Shown here: piece after piece, positions 47,475 to 58,140 of the stretch
Numbering within the stretch: position 1 is the first letter of the stretch
Layout of the letters: the number at the start of each line of letters is the position of its first letter
Assembly (NCBI GenBank): GCA_902702965.1
Contig: CACRXP010000008.1
Coordinates: 671,157 to 735,156, forward strand
Direction: 5' to 3'
From: Spirometra erinaceieuropaei
Lineage: Eukaryota > Platyhelminthes > Cestoda > Diphyllobothriidea > Diphyllobothriidae
DNA: 64,000 nt
Translations under genes and position numbers: made by a program
Notes under the pieces: generated by a model
What the model saw: only the letters and a program-made list of their open reading frames with translations
Told to the model about the DNA's origin: nothing
Database searches by the model: none

Positions 47475-48399
47475 TTGTCATTTCGACTGTCGAACCAAAT
47501 CGACGACCATGTTTTCTATGTTGTCAAGCACATGAAGTGGCAAACTGCCCACGTTTACTTTCAGTGGGTGTTGCAGACCGGTGGAATTGTATGCGAGAAC
47601 ACAAAGCGTGTTTTATTTGTCTTGATAATAGGCATTTTGCCAAGGTATGCAGCTCCACAGAACTTTGTGGTCAGTCCGGGTGCAAAGATTGACATCACAC
47701 GCCTGTGCATATAATCTAATCGGAAAATAATCAACAAACACTACAGGATGAAGCGCTTTGTGCCCTGACTGGAATTAATTATATGCCATCACGAGAGGAA
47801 GGTATTTCTGTCAAGTTGGCAACTCCAACAGGATACGTCGGAACTACGCATTCTTGGGCATTAGCTCAGATATCACTCTGATTAAACGAAAGCTTCCCGT
47901 CGGTAATCGAGTGTTCACAACGCCAATGACATTGACAATAAACACCTTAAGTGTTTCGATCAAATGCAACTCGGAAGTCAGAATTCGAAGAGTGCTGTCC
48001 ATGAATGAACCCAAATCAGTTGAGAATAAAAGCCCTTTAATGGGTGAAGACTTGTCACCCGGTGCAGAATCGTCAGTTAAAAGGATAGGTAGTTCGTGGT
48101 TACACCTGATCGGTATAATGTTCGACGAGCTCACTGATTACGAGGTTGGCATACTCATTGGGAATGATATCGTGGAAGCTCATTGGGTAATTGAGCAATG
48201 TCTGGGTGGCAAAAGGGAACCGTTCGCAGTAAAAACGCTGTTGGGCTGGATGCTGATTGGATCTTCACGTGGCGAGCAAAAACTGAACGATGTCTGTCAC
48301 TACATTGTAAATCGAGAAAAGGAGGTGGAACACAACATTAACAAGCTATACGACTCGAGATTCAGGACATTTCAACAACGACTGCGAGTCACTCATTGA
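47475..48399 (+). pseudogene. BEL/Pao zinc-knuckle and aspartic protease region remnant
   Basis: Frame 47475-47714 covers the damaged nucleocapsid segment (most knuckle cysteines are lost). Frame 47854-48399 (181 codons) covers the end of the Pao protease-linker domain: LTDYEVGILIGNDIVEAHWV, then EQCLGGKREPFAVKTLLGWM. The catalytic D-S/T-G triad region, expected just upstream, is not in an intact frame. In life the protease processes the Gag-Pol polyprotein. Confidence 0.78.
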
Positions 48400-48419
48400 A
48401 GGACAAACGGGAACAAGCT

Positions 48420-49110
48420 ATTGCGAGATCCTCCGTTACACTCATAAAAGGACATTACCAACTGTCGCTTCCTTGGTGAAACGGTGCGCTGGATCTACCG
48501 GGCAATTTTAGTTGACGCGTAAACGAATTACATCGGGAATATGAGTAAACATTCCGTTCGTACATGTACAAGAGATACATCAAGCGAGTTGAAGACAACA
48601 AAGCGTTCCCAGTTGCAAGACACTGGTACTTACCACACCACCCCATTGTCAATCTCCGAAAACCAGAAAAAATCGCATTATGTTTGACTGTGCTGCCAAG
48701 TGCCAGGGCGTGTCTATAAATGACAAAGTATACCGAAGACCTGACCTAAACGCCAAGTTAGTAAGTGTGCTGTTAGGTTTCCGACTTCTGTATATTGCGG
48801 TGGCAGGGGATATGAAGGAAATATTCCTGCAAGCGAAAGTTGACCCGATTTATCGACCAGCTCTGAAATATTTGTGGTGGAACAATGATGAGCTTGATGG
48901 AGAGCCAGTTGAGTTTCAGTGGACATCTCACTCATTCGGATTGACTTCTTCCCCCTTTTATGCTACCTTTACGTTACAGAAAAATGTTGAAGATTTCGGT
49001 TCATCTTTCTCCTTATCAACTTGCAGGGCAATTCACCAGAGCATATGCGTTGAGGATTGCCTGGCCTCGCTATGTAATGTCGATTGCGCCAAACGTTTTG
49101 TGAACTAAAT
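48420..49110 (+). pseudogene. BEL/Pao reverse transcriptase remnant
   Basis: Stop-broken sequence before 48660 reads HWYLPHHPIVNLRKPEK. The frame 48680-49108 continues FDCAAKCQGVSINDKVYRRP, then motif A (AVAGDMKEIFLQAKV), YLWWNNDELDGEPVEFQ, and motif B (SFGLTSSPFYATFTL). The active-site motif C, normally YVDDCL in this family, reads CVEDCL, so a catalytic aspartate is lost. The polymerase would be dead even with frames repaired. Confidence 0.85.
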
Positions 49111-49504
49111 TTTTAAACTCCTGACTCAAGGTGGCTTTTGTATGCGGAACTGGGCTCTAATAACCGAATTATACTTTCAGTCGTTAGTGCGACTGAACGT
49201 TCTTCTGGTATGCAAGATATTGCCGTCAACCGCCTACCTACTGAACGAACTTTGGGCTGCAGTGGGATACGCATTCTGACATTCTGATGATAAGTTTCAA
49301 TATACCTACAAAACCGATCACTCGTGTGGGGTATTTTGTCTTGTTTGTCCTCACTTTATAACCCTCTGATCATTGTGTCGCCTTGGCTGACACCACGGAA
49401 TTGGTTGCTGTCGTCGTTATGCAAAAACGGACTAATTGGGATGAACAGCTATCTGGTATCGAGAGTTCTCATTGGAGAAACTGGATCCTTAATTAAGGGA
49501 GCCT

Positions 49505-50040
49505 GAAACATTCGCAGCTTACCCGATGTCTAAAGCCAAAAGATATGGGGGATCCGATGGAAGTCGAACTGCACGGTCTCGCGATGCGTCGGAAGTAGCA
49601 TACAGTGCGGTAGCATATGCTCGCATTATTAAAGACACAGGAAATCTGCATTGTTCACTGGTTTATTCGAAAACACGTGTTGCAAGCCTAAAAGTCACGT
49701 TTAGAGTTGGCAGCTGCTACTCTGGCTCTGCGCTTAGCTGATCTCATCCGGTCAAGCACCGATAGCTACTTCCAAGTAATAACGTTTTGGACTTATTCTA
49801 TGATAGTCTTGTGTTATATACACAATGACTCAGCCAGGTTGTGCACACTTGTGGCCAACCGCTTGACAGTTATGCATGATCTGTCTGCGACCTCACATTG
49901 GAAATACGTGAGTTTGGACGCCAACCCAACAGACATTGCTGCTGGACTTACGTGCAACTTTACGTTTATACGTCGATGGTTGGGCGGTCTGGAATTTTTA
50001 GTTCAGTCTGTAAGCGAATGGCTTGTACAACCTCCAGCTT
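49505..50040 (+). pseudogene. BEL/Pao RNase H (peptidase A17-linked) region remnant
   Basis: Frame 49707-50042 gives LALRLADLIRSSTDSYFQVI, TFWTYSMIVLCYIHNDSARL, VANRLTVMHDLSATSHWKYV and SLDANPTDIAAGL, the RNase H-like module of Pao elements. The usual WTDS acidic residue is a tyrosine (WTYS). The preceding frame 49526-49741 holds the start of the module (EVAYSAVAYARI) in a different phase. A frameshift near 49710 separates them. Confidence 0.82.
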
Positions 50041-50048
50041 AAGTTCAC

Positions 50049-50932
50049 GTGTTAATTCAATGTCATGGTTTAGGCAAATTCTTTATACGTTTTACAAGTT
50101 GGACGAAGTTACGAAGGGCTGTGGTCTGGCTCCTGCGTTTCAAGCAGTACTGTAGAGTCACCGCTGGCAAGGCAACTCAGGAGACGTTGATGATGGGTCC
50201 TATCCGAGTATCCGAAATGCACCAAGCTAGCACTAGCCTAATAAGGCTTATACAAAGGAAACACTTTTCATAAGGATTGAGTGTTCTGCAGTCTACACCA
50301 ACAGATTACCAGAAAAAAAAAAGGAAACGCATGATCAGGTGTTTACGACGCATTCTTCTTGCTCTCTGTAAGGAACAGTCTCTAACTGACGAGTAGCTCG
50401 GTACGTTCTTCGTGCAGGCTGAACATACACTAAATAATAGAATGCTTGTCCCGCTTACATCAGACAGCAACGACTAGGAACCACTTACCCCGAATAGCTT
50501 ATTGTCGACGAGGAACTGCCCAGTGCTGCCTTGCAGTGACAAATCGGTGGCTCGTTACCACGTTGGATGGAAACAAGCACACTAACTCGCTGGCGTGTTC
50601 TGGAGACGAAGGGTAAAAGAATATCTCCCAAGTCTGCGAAAAAGAGCAAAAAGGTTAAGAGGATCTGCGAAACTGAAACCAGCTGATGCTGGTTTAGTTC
50701 CTGGGGAGCATGCATCTTGTGAGAATCGGCCTTTGAGTTTAATAGACGCATGCGAAAAGAGTCGCGATGGCCTCGTTAGGACGGTATATATTATAACGGC
50801 GGACAGTCTCTTCAATAAGGAACGTTAGAAATATTTGTCTACTTGAGAATCCGAGCGGCCTTATACCTTCAAACCCGTAGGTTGGTCGCAAGAGCCGGAC
50901 AGGGAAAACTGGCGGTCGGTGATGTATCAAGT
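50049..50932 (+). pseudogene. BEL/Pao integrase remnant with core deletion
   Basis: Frame 50049-50273 holds the linker just before the integrase zinc-binding domain (LRFKQYCRVTAGKA, SEMHQASTSLIRLIQRKHFS). After about 200 bp without integrase motifs, 50400-50930 encodes the C-terminal end in shifted frames: FFVQAEHTLNNRMLVPLTSD, then VKEYLPSLRKRAKRLRGSAK, CEKSRDGLVRTVYI. A full integrase would need roughly a further kilobase between them, so most of the H2C2 and D,D-35-E catalytic core is deleted. The element cannot integrate on its own. Confidence 0.8.
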
Positions 50933-51260
50933 TGATCAACGTTTGGAATTCTCCACACCCTATTCGCAAGTGCTTCCACATTTGCCCCCTGTTGACATTC
51001 CGCTTTCCCCCTTTGTAACACTCTTTTGAATGTGATTGGCGTTCTTTTAATTGACTGGTTTTTTTATTCTGACCTTGAATTGGGAATTCGATTTGCTCGA
51101 ACAGTGACAAAAAATACTTAGTCTAGGGTATCCATTGTTGAGGCTTGTATGTTTTTTTGTTGCCTTATTCTATAAATAGTACAGTATATACACCAAAACC
51201 TGTGGCGGCTTATGCGCGTGATTTGGTCCACTAAGAATTCTACAGCTGTTATAATCAACA
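50933..51260 (+). repeat. 3' LTR of the BEL/Pao element
   Basis: Starts TGATCAACGTTTGGAATTCT and ends ATAATCAACA. The TATA-like block TATTCTATAAATAGTACAG (about 51168) is better preserved than in the 5' LTR. It differs from the 5' LTR by many substitutions and several small indels. Confidence 0.88.
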
Positions 51261-52029
51261 AACTGACTATAGGAATATAGACAATCTGTTTGTTATTTAT
51301 ATTCGTCCATACAATTTGAATTCGTATATCATGATATGCTAGAGTACACTCAGCAACCAATGTTCATCCCTATAACTTAATTAGGGCGTACCATCTGGAG
51401 GACAAGTAACTTTGTAAAACTTAGGGCTTCCGACGTAAAAGTAACCATGGTTAAGCGTCGTTAATCGCCACAAAATGCGCTTGATGGACAAATAGGATGT
51501 GCAAATTCCCTGAAAATGTTCTCGGCTAGATTGAATTTTGCCAGAGTATTCCACCACTTTGGGAGTTTGCATTAACTTGCTGTTTCATAAGCGGTATTAG
51601 CGGAACTATTGTTCCTCCTCGTTACGAGCAAGATTTACTAGATTTTGATATGACACCATTTTCTGCAGTCGAGGAGACACTTACACAATATATCGTTGTA
51701 GGCGATAAGCAACTAATGTTAGTTGGGCTACGATCTCGCCTTCAATTACTTAGTAATAATGCTGCAGAATATTAAAAGGGGGCTAAATCAGAAATTTTGC
51801 TGGAACACGCCTCAACAATTATAGAGGCAGATTAGTAGGCAGGACAGCATGCCATGGAGTGTTTTATAATTTCCCGGCAAGACAGTGCAGGTCAATTGCA
51901 TTTAGGCCGAAAGCAGTGGTAAACAAATCTAAACGACCAGTCTACGCCTGCCATACGCAGCCTGCCCCCTACTCCAGGTGACAGATTAAACGACAATACA
52001 CATTCTGTCAAGCAAAGTAACACTTATGG
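51261..52029. other. No gene recognised
   Basis: An interrupted plus-strand frame at about 51640-51780 (TPFSAVEETLTQYIVVGDKQ, then SRLQLLSNNAAEY) faintly resembles retroelement gag sequence, but I cannot assign it. No LTR or end is visible. Confidence 0.3.
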
Positions 52030-52480
52030 TTCCAGCGACAGAAAATAGGATTCTGGTGGTTCGGGATAAGGAACTGCATGAGGTATTCCTCATAAAACGT
52101 TAAAAGCCAGTATCACAAGAACATCCGGCAGACCCATATATATGTGCAAATCGTTTCCTTGAATATTGATTAGTAAGGAAAATTCTTCTTGGCTACCTGA
52201 AATACAAAATCATGCTTTTGAGCATTCGTTTTTAGAAAAATCATGTTCGTTGAGGTCTACCCGAGGTCACCATTCTGGCACAGAATCTGTAAACTGTGTT
52301 TTTTCTCCAAAACAAAATGAGTGTGCATCATAGACGGAACAATAGCGGGCTCGCCGGCTTCTTGCAGGCACCAGAGACGCTACTTCGATCCCCACTGTAA
52401 AGTTCCAATTTTGCAAAAACATTCCCAGCAGACCACCAAGCCCTACGGTTTCTGCACCTGCAGCGCCGATACAGCTCACG
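52030..52480 (+). repeat. R4 interspersed repeat, copy 2
   Basis: Second copy of the R4 repeat, same orientation as 44395-44835, 7.6 kb away and on the far side of the BEL/Pao element. The minus-strand frame 52479-52267 (70 codons) keeps GGLLGMFLQNWNFTVGIEV and SFCFGEKTQFTDS. Upstream blocks 'TGTGCAAATCGTTTCCTTGA' and 'AAAATCATGTTCGTTGAGG' also match. Confidence 0.62.
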
Positions 52481-52599
52481 CTCGGCGTCTTCAGCGGTGC
52501 GTGAACCTGTGCCGAACAATGCCCTTAAAAAGTCGACTTCATGTCTAGCCTGCTACGTCTGAATCATTCATTGCGCGATTGAGTAGAAGCAGACAGCCA

Positions 52600-52945
52600 A
52601 TATAAATCAGCACCTGCATAAACAACGATCTATGTGCATAGAATCGCCCACAAGATGAAAAACGGAATTTACCCGCTTTAAAACTTTGTGCATTACCGTA
52701 AACGCGGGATTTAACATGGGCGGAGATAGTGTGCGGCACAAGGCCAATACAAATAATATCGGTGGACCGTGTACTGGGTAAAAGCTTGCCATCAGAATAG
52801 GCATAATATTTTCCGAAGAGGTTTAGAATCAAGTTGAGGGGTTAACGGGATTTGACAATGAAGGTGGAATTCAAAGTCTAAGCTGTCGCTTTACTCGGGT
52901 CCTAATCAACTAGTGCTGTCATAAATAAGAAAGTGAAATTATCGT
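52600..52945 (+). repeat. R3 interspersed repeat, copy 4
   Basis: Aligns best with 15495-15905: 'AACATGGGCGGAGATAGTG' (about 52713), 'CAAGGCCAATACAAATAA' (about 52739), 'GGTGGAATTCAAAGTCTAAG' (52863) and 'GTGCTGTCATAAATAAGAAA' (about 52913). No hammerhead core is visible upstream. Confidence 0.5.
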
Positions 52946-54899
52946 TAGGTAGGTGCTGACTACTCTTATCTTGACACACGATGACCAAAAGGAATTTATG
53001 AAATTGTTATTGATCGCGTGCTACATATAATTAAATAGACGCTATATTTTTGGAAGCAGCAATTTTAAACGTCAGCAGTCTGACTAGTTTATCGCTGTCT
53101 TTCAGGAATTAGAGCATATATGAATGGGTTTAGTTCCCACATGGGCTTTTCTGGCAAGGTCACTGGGCGCGGGTATCACCGTGTGCTTATTTGGCGTCCC
53201 TGTGTTACTGTCAAATGAACTTTGATGTAGGCTTTTTGATGTGAACACAAATGCCTGGTCGCCGGTGATTTTTACTAATTAAAACAATTTTATATCCGGC
53301 AGTACAATCAGCTAATTAAAAGTACATAGAAGTGTCTATTGAGCCTAAAGAGGATAGAACAGTAAAACAATTATATTAAAGGCAGAATGGCAGGTTAGAA
53401 ATTGGTTGCGAGAAAATAGACAGTTAGATTTCCATGAAAGTCCATAGCTCACATCGACACCTTGTAGTCTTGAATTATAAATGCCGCTTAATCTGTAGTA
53501 TGCTTGTTAGAGCGTTTTTTGTTTCCCTACGGATTGCAGTTATTAAATGAGTATTTTACCTTTTACGGTAACAAGCAGTACTTCTGAATGAACACGTGAA
53601 GTCACACTGCGTAATGTCCGTCTTCTTGTCGACATCGTCGCAGAACCCAATTGAGAGATCTACTCAATATCTGACATAAAAGGCGGACAGCGCACTTAAT
53701 GCTGACGAGTTGGTGGAACCTTTTACATTTCTTCAGTGAGAATGTTTGTTTAACTCACGGGTGGATCAACAGAAGCTCTCGATTCCATGGCGGTTAGGCA
53801 AACTGGATTGAACAATAGAACTATCGGTTCTCGAACGTTACCAGCCAACATCTCCTTTCCCCTCGGTTGACGGCATATCTCTCATTACTGATACAAGTGC
53901 GCTTACAACATAACGTTCATGTCCACCGTGGCTTCCTCCATATCCATTTTCCAACTGAAAGTAAGCGATCCTATGAATGCCTTTTCTAAAGGTTGTGTAA
54001 CAATGAGTAGGGGCTGCAATATGCTGCCAACCGTGTTCGAAAAAATTAATGAATTCTCTACGGATTCCTTATTTCAGCCGTTACCGCCCAGTGAAGGAGG
54101 GAAAGTTTTTTTAAAACGGCTTACTTCAGAGTCAAAACAAACTGCGTTTTTAAAAAGGCTAGCCGCGAGGAAATTCGATATATGGACGTCCGTATACCAA
54201 AACAGAAATCAAAACCGTCAATTAAATTTGCCGATATATGGCCTAGTGGTGAAACTGTATTACCAGGACAAAACGAAATAATTGCACTCGAATTCCTGCC
54301 GCAGGGGAAACGCGCGCTATGCAGCATCAAAAACTGCCCTCTGCAGCGTCGCACCTCCAACTTCCACAGTCTTCATCGATCCAGTTATCGAACTCGTGGC
54401 ACTTTAAAAAAGCAGAGTCCATTTCACCTGGAAGTATCGGTGATAATGCACACAGGTCTTGTTGGCAATTTGAGCACGTCAATCAACTATTCGGAGAGTG
54501 TGGAAAGTAAGGTGTACGCCCAAGGCTTGCACAACTCATTTTTACGGTAACGTACACACCCATTCCATTTCCAATGCTGCAGTCTCTTGTAAAATGTTTA
54601 GGTGACTTGTAATGCGTGAGGCTGAGAAATTTTCGTCCAGTGGCGTGCCTTGTCCCGTCTGATAGGAAATAATAAAACGTAAAACCACATTTGGGCACTT
54701 GTTGAATGCTAGTCTTTTCAAATGCTCTCCAAATTTAAACATATGTTTAGCTTTTCTCCGGAATGTAAGACGATGATGGAAAATACGGAGTTTTGGAGGA
54801 CATTTGAATCTGGCAACAGGCATGCATTTAACACACAACGTACAGTTCCAAATTGTTAACACTTCTAGGCGCTGTTTGTTCAGATGTTATAGGCTCAAT
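52946..54899. other. No gene recognised; overlapping 120-codon frames near 54 kb
   Basis: Plus-strand frames 53919-54281 (120 codons) and 54182-54550 (122 codons) overlap in different phases. They lack domains, signal peptides or family resemblance. They could be exon fragments or chance. The non-LTR element begins abruptly at about 54900 with a jump in GC content. Confidence 0.35.
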
Positions 54900-55022
54900 A
54901 TCTTCTCAACGAAGTACTCCTAAGAAATCCGACCCGGTATTCAAGCTTTTGATCGCACCGGGAAAGCACCCGGATCGGACGCAATCCCTGCTGAGGTCTA
55001 CAAGTACGGAGGTCCCCAACTG

Positions 55023-56222
55023 ATGGATCACCTGGCTGCGCCCTTCCAGGAGATGTGGCGTCAAGGCGAAGTCCCTCAAGGTTTCAAAGGCGCAACCATC
55101 GCTCACCTATACAAGCGAAAAGGGAACCGCCAAGTCTGCGACAATCACCGTGGCATCTCCTTGCCGAACATCGCTGGGAAGATCTTCGCACGCATCCTCC
55201 TCAACCGCCTCAATAACCATCTGGAACAGGGCCTTCTGCCGGAAATCCAATGCGGCTTCCGTTGTCATCGTGGGACCACGGATATGATCTTCGCCGCCCG
55301 TCAACTTCAGGAGAAGTGCCAGGAGATGCGGACCCACCTGTACTCTATCATCGTGGACCTGGCGAAATCCTTCGACACAGTGAATCGTGAAGGACCGCGG
55401 AAAATCATGCAGAAATTCGGCTGTCCGGAGCGATTCATTCAGATGGTGCGTCAGTTGCACGACGGCATGATGGCGCGAGTCACGGACAACGGAGCTGTCT
55501 CAGAGGCATTCGCAGTGACCAATGGAGTGAAGCATGGATGCGTGCTGGCGCCTACCCTCTTCAGTCTTATGTTCTCTGCCATGTTGTTTGACGCCTATCG
55601 CAACGAACGTCTCCCGATCCGTATCGCCTACAGGACGGACGGTCACCTGCTGAATCGACGGCGGATGCACTTCCAATCGCGCGTATCCACAACCACCGTT
55701 CACGAACTCCTCTTCGCCGACGACTGCGCCCTGAACACCAGCTCGGTAGAGGAGATGCAACGCAGCATGGACCTTTTCCCCGCCGCCTGCGAGAACTTTG
55801 GGCTGGTCATCAACACGCAGAAGACGGTGGTCATGCATCAACCGCCACCCAACTCAGCCACACCCCATAACGCGCCGCCGCAAATCAGCGTGAAAGGAAC
55901 CCAACTGCAAGTGGTGGAGAACTTCCCGTACCTGGGCAGTACTCTCTCCCGCAACACCAAGATCGATGACGAAGTCGCCAACAGGATCTCGAAAGCCAGT
56001 CAAGCCTTCGGTCGCCTCCAAAGCACAGTTTGGAGCCGGTCACGGTCCTTAACTGAGCACGAAGCTGAAGATGTAAAAGGCCGTCATCCTGCCGACGCTA
56101 CTGCACGGAGCGGAGACTTGGACGGTGTACACAAAGCAGGCACGTCGTCTGAACCACTTCCACCTCAGCTGCCTTCGTCGCATCCTGAGGCTGAACTGGC
56201 AGGACCGAATCCCCGACACTGA
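55023..56222 (+). pseudogene. Reverse transcriptase of the non-LTR element
   Basis: A 399-codon open stretch. The reading frame actually enters from upstream (GKAPGSDAIPAEVYKYGG), so the first Met is not the native start. RT blocks by residue: RKGNRQVCDNHRGISL (about 32-47), RILLNRLNNHLEQGLLPE (57-74), motif A IIVDLAKSFDTV (109-120, catalytic D112), motif B GVKHGCVLAPTLF (168-180, where His replaces the usual Gln) and motif C LLFADDCAL (229-237). QLQVVENFPYLGSTLSRNTK follows. After about residue 340, near base 56040, a one-base insertion shifts the frame, and the last 50 or so residues are out-of-frame. Confidence 0.88.
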
Positions 56223-56670
56223 TGTGCTGGAACGAACGGGAATCCTTGGCATCTACACCATACTGAGACAAATTCAGCTGCGCTGGAGCGGCGACCTGGT
56301 GCGCATGGACGACTTGCGACTACCCAAATGACTCTTCTACGGAGACGTCACGACGGGTTCTCGCCGTCAAGGAGGCCAAATTCGTCGATACAAGGATACC
56401 CTGAAGTCCTCCCTGAAGCGTCTGGAAATCAACCCGTCCAACTGGGAAGAGCTTGCACTCGATCGACCGACCTGGAGGAGGACAGTGAAGACAGGCGCTA
56501 CGATCTACGAAGCCAACCGCATCGCTGCCGCCAAAGTGAAACGCGAAGCCCGCAAACCCTAACCTTGCCCAGTACTCAACGCCGCCGCACAACAGCTTCC
56601 AAAGTGTCCTCGATGTCAACGGACATTCTGGGCTCGAATCGGATTTGTTGGACATCTTCGGATCAACTGC
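56041..56670 (+). pseudogene. C-terminal block and first zinc finger of the non-LTR element (shifted frame)
   Basis: The native reading continues in the +1 frame after the shift near 56040. It gives [91 protein letters not shown] and YEANRIAAAKVKREARKP. Stops interrupt it at 56050, 56074, 56329 and 56560. At 56605-56670 lies a finger CPRCQRTFWARIGFVGHLRI plus NC, a C2HC-type variant. This region is expected to bind element RNA or target DNA. Confidence 0.85.
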
Positions 56671-57118
56671 ACATCTCGGACTGCATCAACTGCCCGCCTC
56701 TTCCTCCTCCTCTCCGCCACCAACTAACTCTGACAATTCTTCCGAAACACCACTTCCATCCTCCTCCTCCCCCTCCTCCTCCTCCTCCTCCACCAACTCC
56801 TTCTCGTCCTCCACCACTCCACCCGCTACGGCCGCTCAGACGGCCGTCTCGCACATCACCAACCCCGACACAACAACCGACAACATCCCCACCTCCTCCG
56901 ACTCCAGCGATGAGGATCAGGACTACACCGGTCCTCACTGCGATCGCACCTTCACCTCACGCATCGGCCTGGTCGGTCACTTGCGAATCCATCGCACGGA
57001 GACTGGCGAACCAGTGCCTGGAGTACCAACCTACACCCACTGCCCACGCTGCTCTCGCGCCTTCACGCATCGCATGGGCCTATTCGGCCACATGCGCATC
57101 CAGGACGACCTGCGGTAG
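56645..57118 (+). pseudogene. Ser/Pro-rich linker and fingers two and three of the non-LTR element
   Basis: In a third frame, a low-complexity Ser/Pro/Thr linker (from a TCC-rich tract at about 56700-56825) precedes two finger modules near residues 96-117 and 133-154. Finger two has lost its first Cys (GPHCDRTFTSRIGLVGHLRI) and finger three its last His (CPRCSRAFTHRMGLFGHMRI, then Q). The join TETGEPVPGVPTY is characteristic of the family. The frame change probably arose by slippage in the TCC tract. It ends at the element's natural stop (DDLR). Confidence 0.82.
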
Positions 57119-57309
57119 ACAACCGCCGGCTACACCGCACATTCACTCACTCCCTACCTTCATTCACCACCACCACCACCATCACCCCCCCGCACATCAA
57201 CACGCACCCACAGCATGCACCCACCTGCCACCTACCACGCAAGTGGGAAGTGCGCATCTCGATTCGGTCCCCATGCGGCTTCGGCTGCACGGGTGACTTG
57301 AGTCTGAGA
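57119..57309 (+). other. 3' untranslated tail of the non-LTR element with a CAC/ACC run
   Basis: After the stop, C-rich sequence with a (CAC)n-like run at 57166-57188 continues the element's composition. No poly(A) tail or target duplication is visible, so the true 3' end is unknown. Confidence 0.5.
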
Positions 57310-58140
57310 CTATCCCGAAACGTCAAGAGTCGTGGATAGGAAGGTTGCTGATTGACGTCCGCACTCGGTTCACGCAGTTTGTTGCGTTGTGTGTATGTTG
57401 TGTAGAGTGGCGGACTGGTGGGCTGTGCGGCGGGCCGAAACAGCACCTTCCACGGCACTCTCACGCAAGTGACAGACACACCGTTCAAGCCCCGTTGTGT
57501 GAAATCCTGGTGTTGTGTGTATGAGGGGCCAGGCCGTGCCGTGGCGCGCGCAGTCATGGTCAGTCGACCAAAACAGCCACCGCGCCCATTTCCCACTCCA
57601 GTCTTCTGACCGGCTCGGACAGCGGCTGGGGTGTGGGGATGAGAAGTGAGAGTGAGGTCGACGACTCAGCGCATTTTCTCCTCACTATAAACAATCTGAC
57701 GCGCTTGAAGCTATCACGGTGCGCTAAAAGCCGTGGCTTGGAAGGTTGCCAACTGACGGGGTAACTTCGACCTCCTCCTTGACTGGAGGCGGTCCGAGAG
57801 TCAGGCTGCAATGGCTCCTTTTTAATGTGGCCTTATGGCACTCCCACCACAGTGTGGGATCCGAGCCAGGCGTCGGCGGCACGCCTAGTTGCGGCTTCGG
57901 CCGTGTCAGCCTCCAAATCTCTGTTGTGTTTGTCAAAATCCTGGTTATTTGTTGTGTGGACCAGGGGGTGTGGTGGAACGCCAAGGTGAGGATCCGTCCG
58001 AGCCATCCACCTGCGGCCTCTCTCGTCTCCGGTCTTCTTGACTCTGTCTTGACACCGGGCTGAGGCGGGGGAGAAGGAGAGAGTGTCGGTAGATGCAGCG
58101 CAAGTCTACTGGCACTATAAACCCCTGCGTAAGTCATCGT
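57310..58140 (+). repeat. GC-rich tandem duplication, about 430-bp unit
   Basis: Two diverged copies, 57310-57718 and 57719-58140. Shared landmarks in order: 'CGTGGATAGGAAGGTTGC' (57331) versus 'CGTGGCTTGGAAGGTTGCC' (57732); 'GTGAAATCCTGGTGTTGTGT' (57499) versus 'GTCAAAATCCTGGTTATTTG' (57932); and a 'GAGAGTG...GCGCA...CACTATAAAC' block (57649-57692) versus the same block at 58079-58121. Spacing is 400-434 bp. Long frames here (for example 183 codons on the minus strand, 57724-58275) owe their openness to GC content. It may be part of the retroelement tail or an older neighbour. Confidence 0.6.

Larger units (their letters stand above)
46050..51260 (+). mobile_element. BEL/Pao LTR retrotransposon, full length but inactive
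   Basis: Two direct repeats of about 325 bp (46050-46371 and 50933-51260), each beginning TG and ending CA, flank degraded gag, protease, reverse transcriptase, RNase H and integrase-end sequences in BEL/Pao order. All coding parts carry frameshifts and stops, and most of the integrase core is deleted. LTR identity is roughly 80-85 percent by eye, so the insertion is old. I could not find a convincing 5-bp target duplication (CCAGT before, AACTG after). It shares no sequence with the non-LTR element at 54.9 kb. Confidence 0.9.
54900..57118 (+). mobile_element. 5'-truncated non-LTR retrotransposon with C2H2 finger tail
   Basis: A GC-rich insertion in AT-rich DNA. It starts inside the reverse transcriptase domain (KAPGSDAIPAEVYKYGG in frame from 54963, with a stop at 54921), so the endonuclease and 5' end are missing, as is common for non-LTR elements. 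Coding continues through RT, the C-terminal block and three zinc-finger modules, with several stops and two frame changes. The clade is not assigned with confidence. This RT-plus-finger architecture is abundant in diphyllobothriidean tapeworms. Confidence 0.88.

Noticed and set aside
51640..51780. Gag-like fragment
   Set aside because: Resemblance too weak and interrupted; no neighbouring element ends.
56663..56938. Gly-rich minus-strand protein
   Set aside because: Antisense shadow of the TCC-rich Ser linker of the retroelement.
57166..57188. Poly-His-coding CAC run as a functional tract
   Set aside because: It lies after the element stop codon and is a simple repeat.
57300..57335. GAAACGTCAAG preceded by CTGAGAC, hammerhead-like
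   Set aside because: The core after CTGA does not fit CUGANGA and there is no room for a stem II before GAAA.
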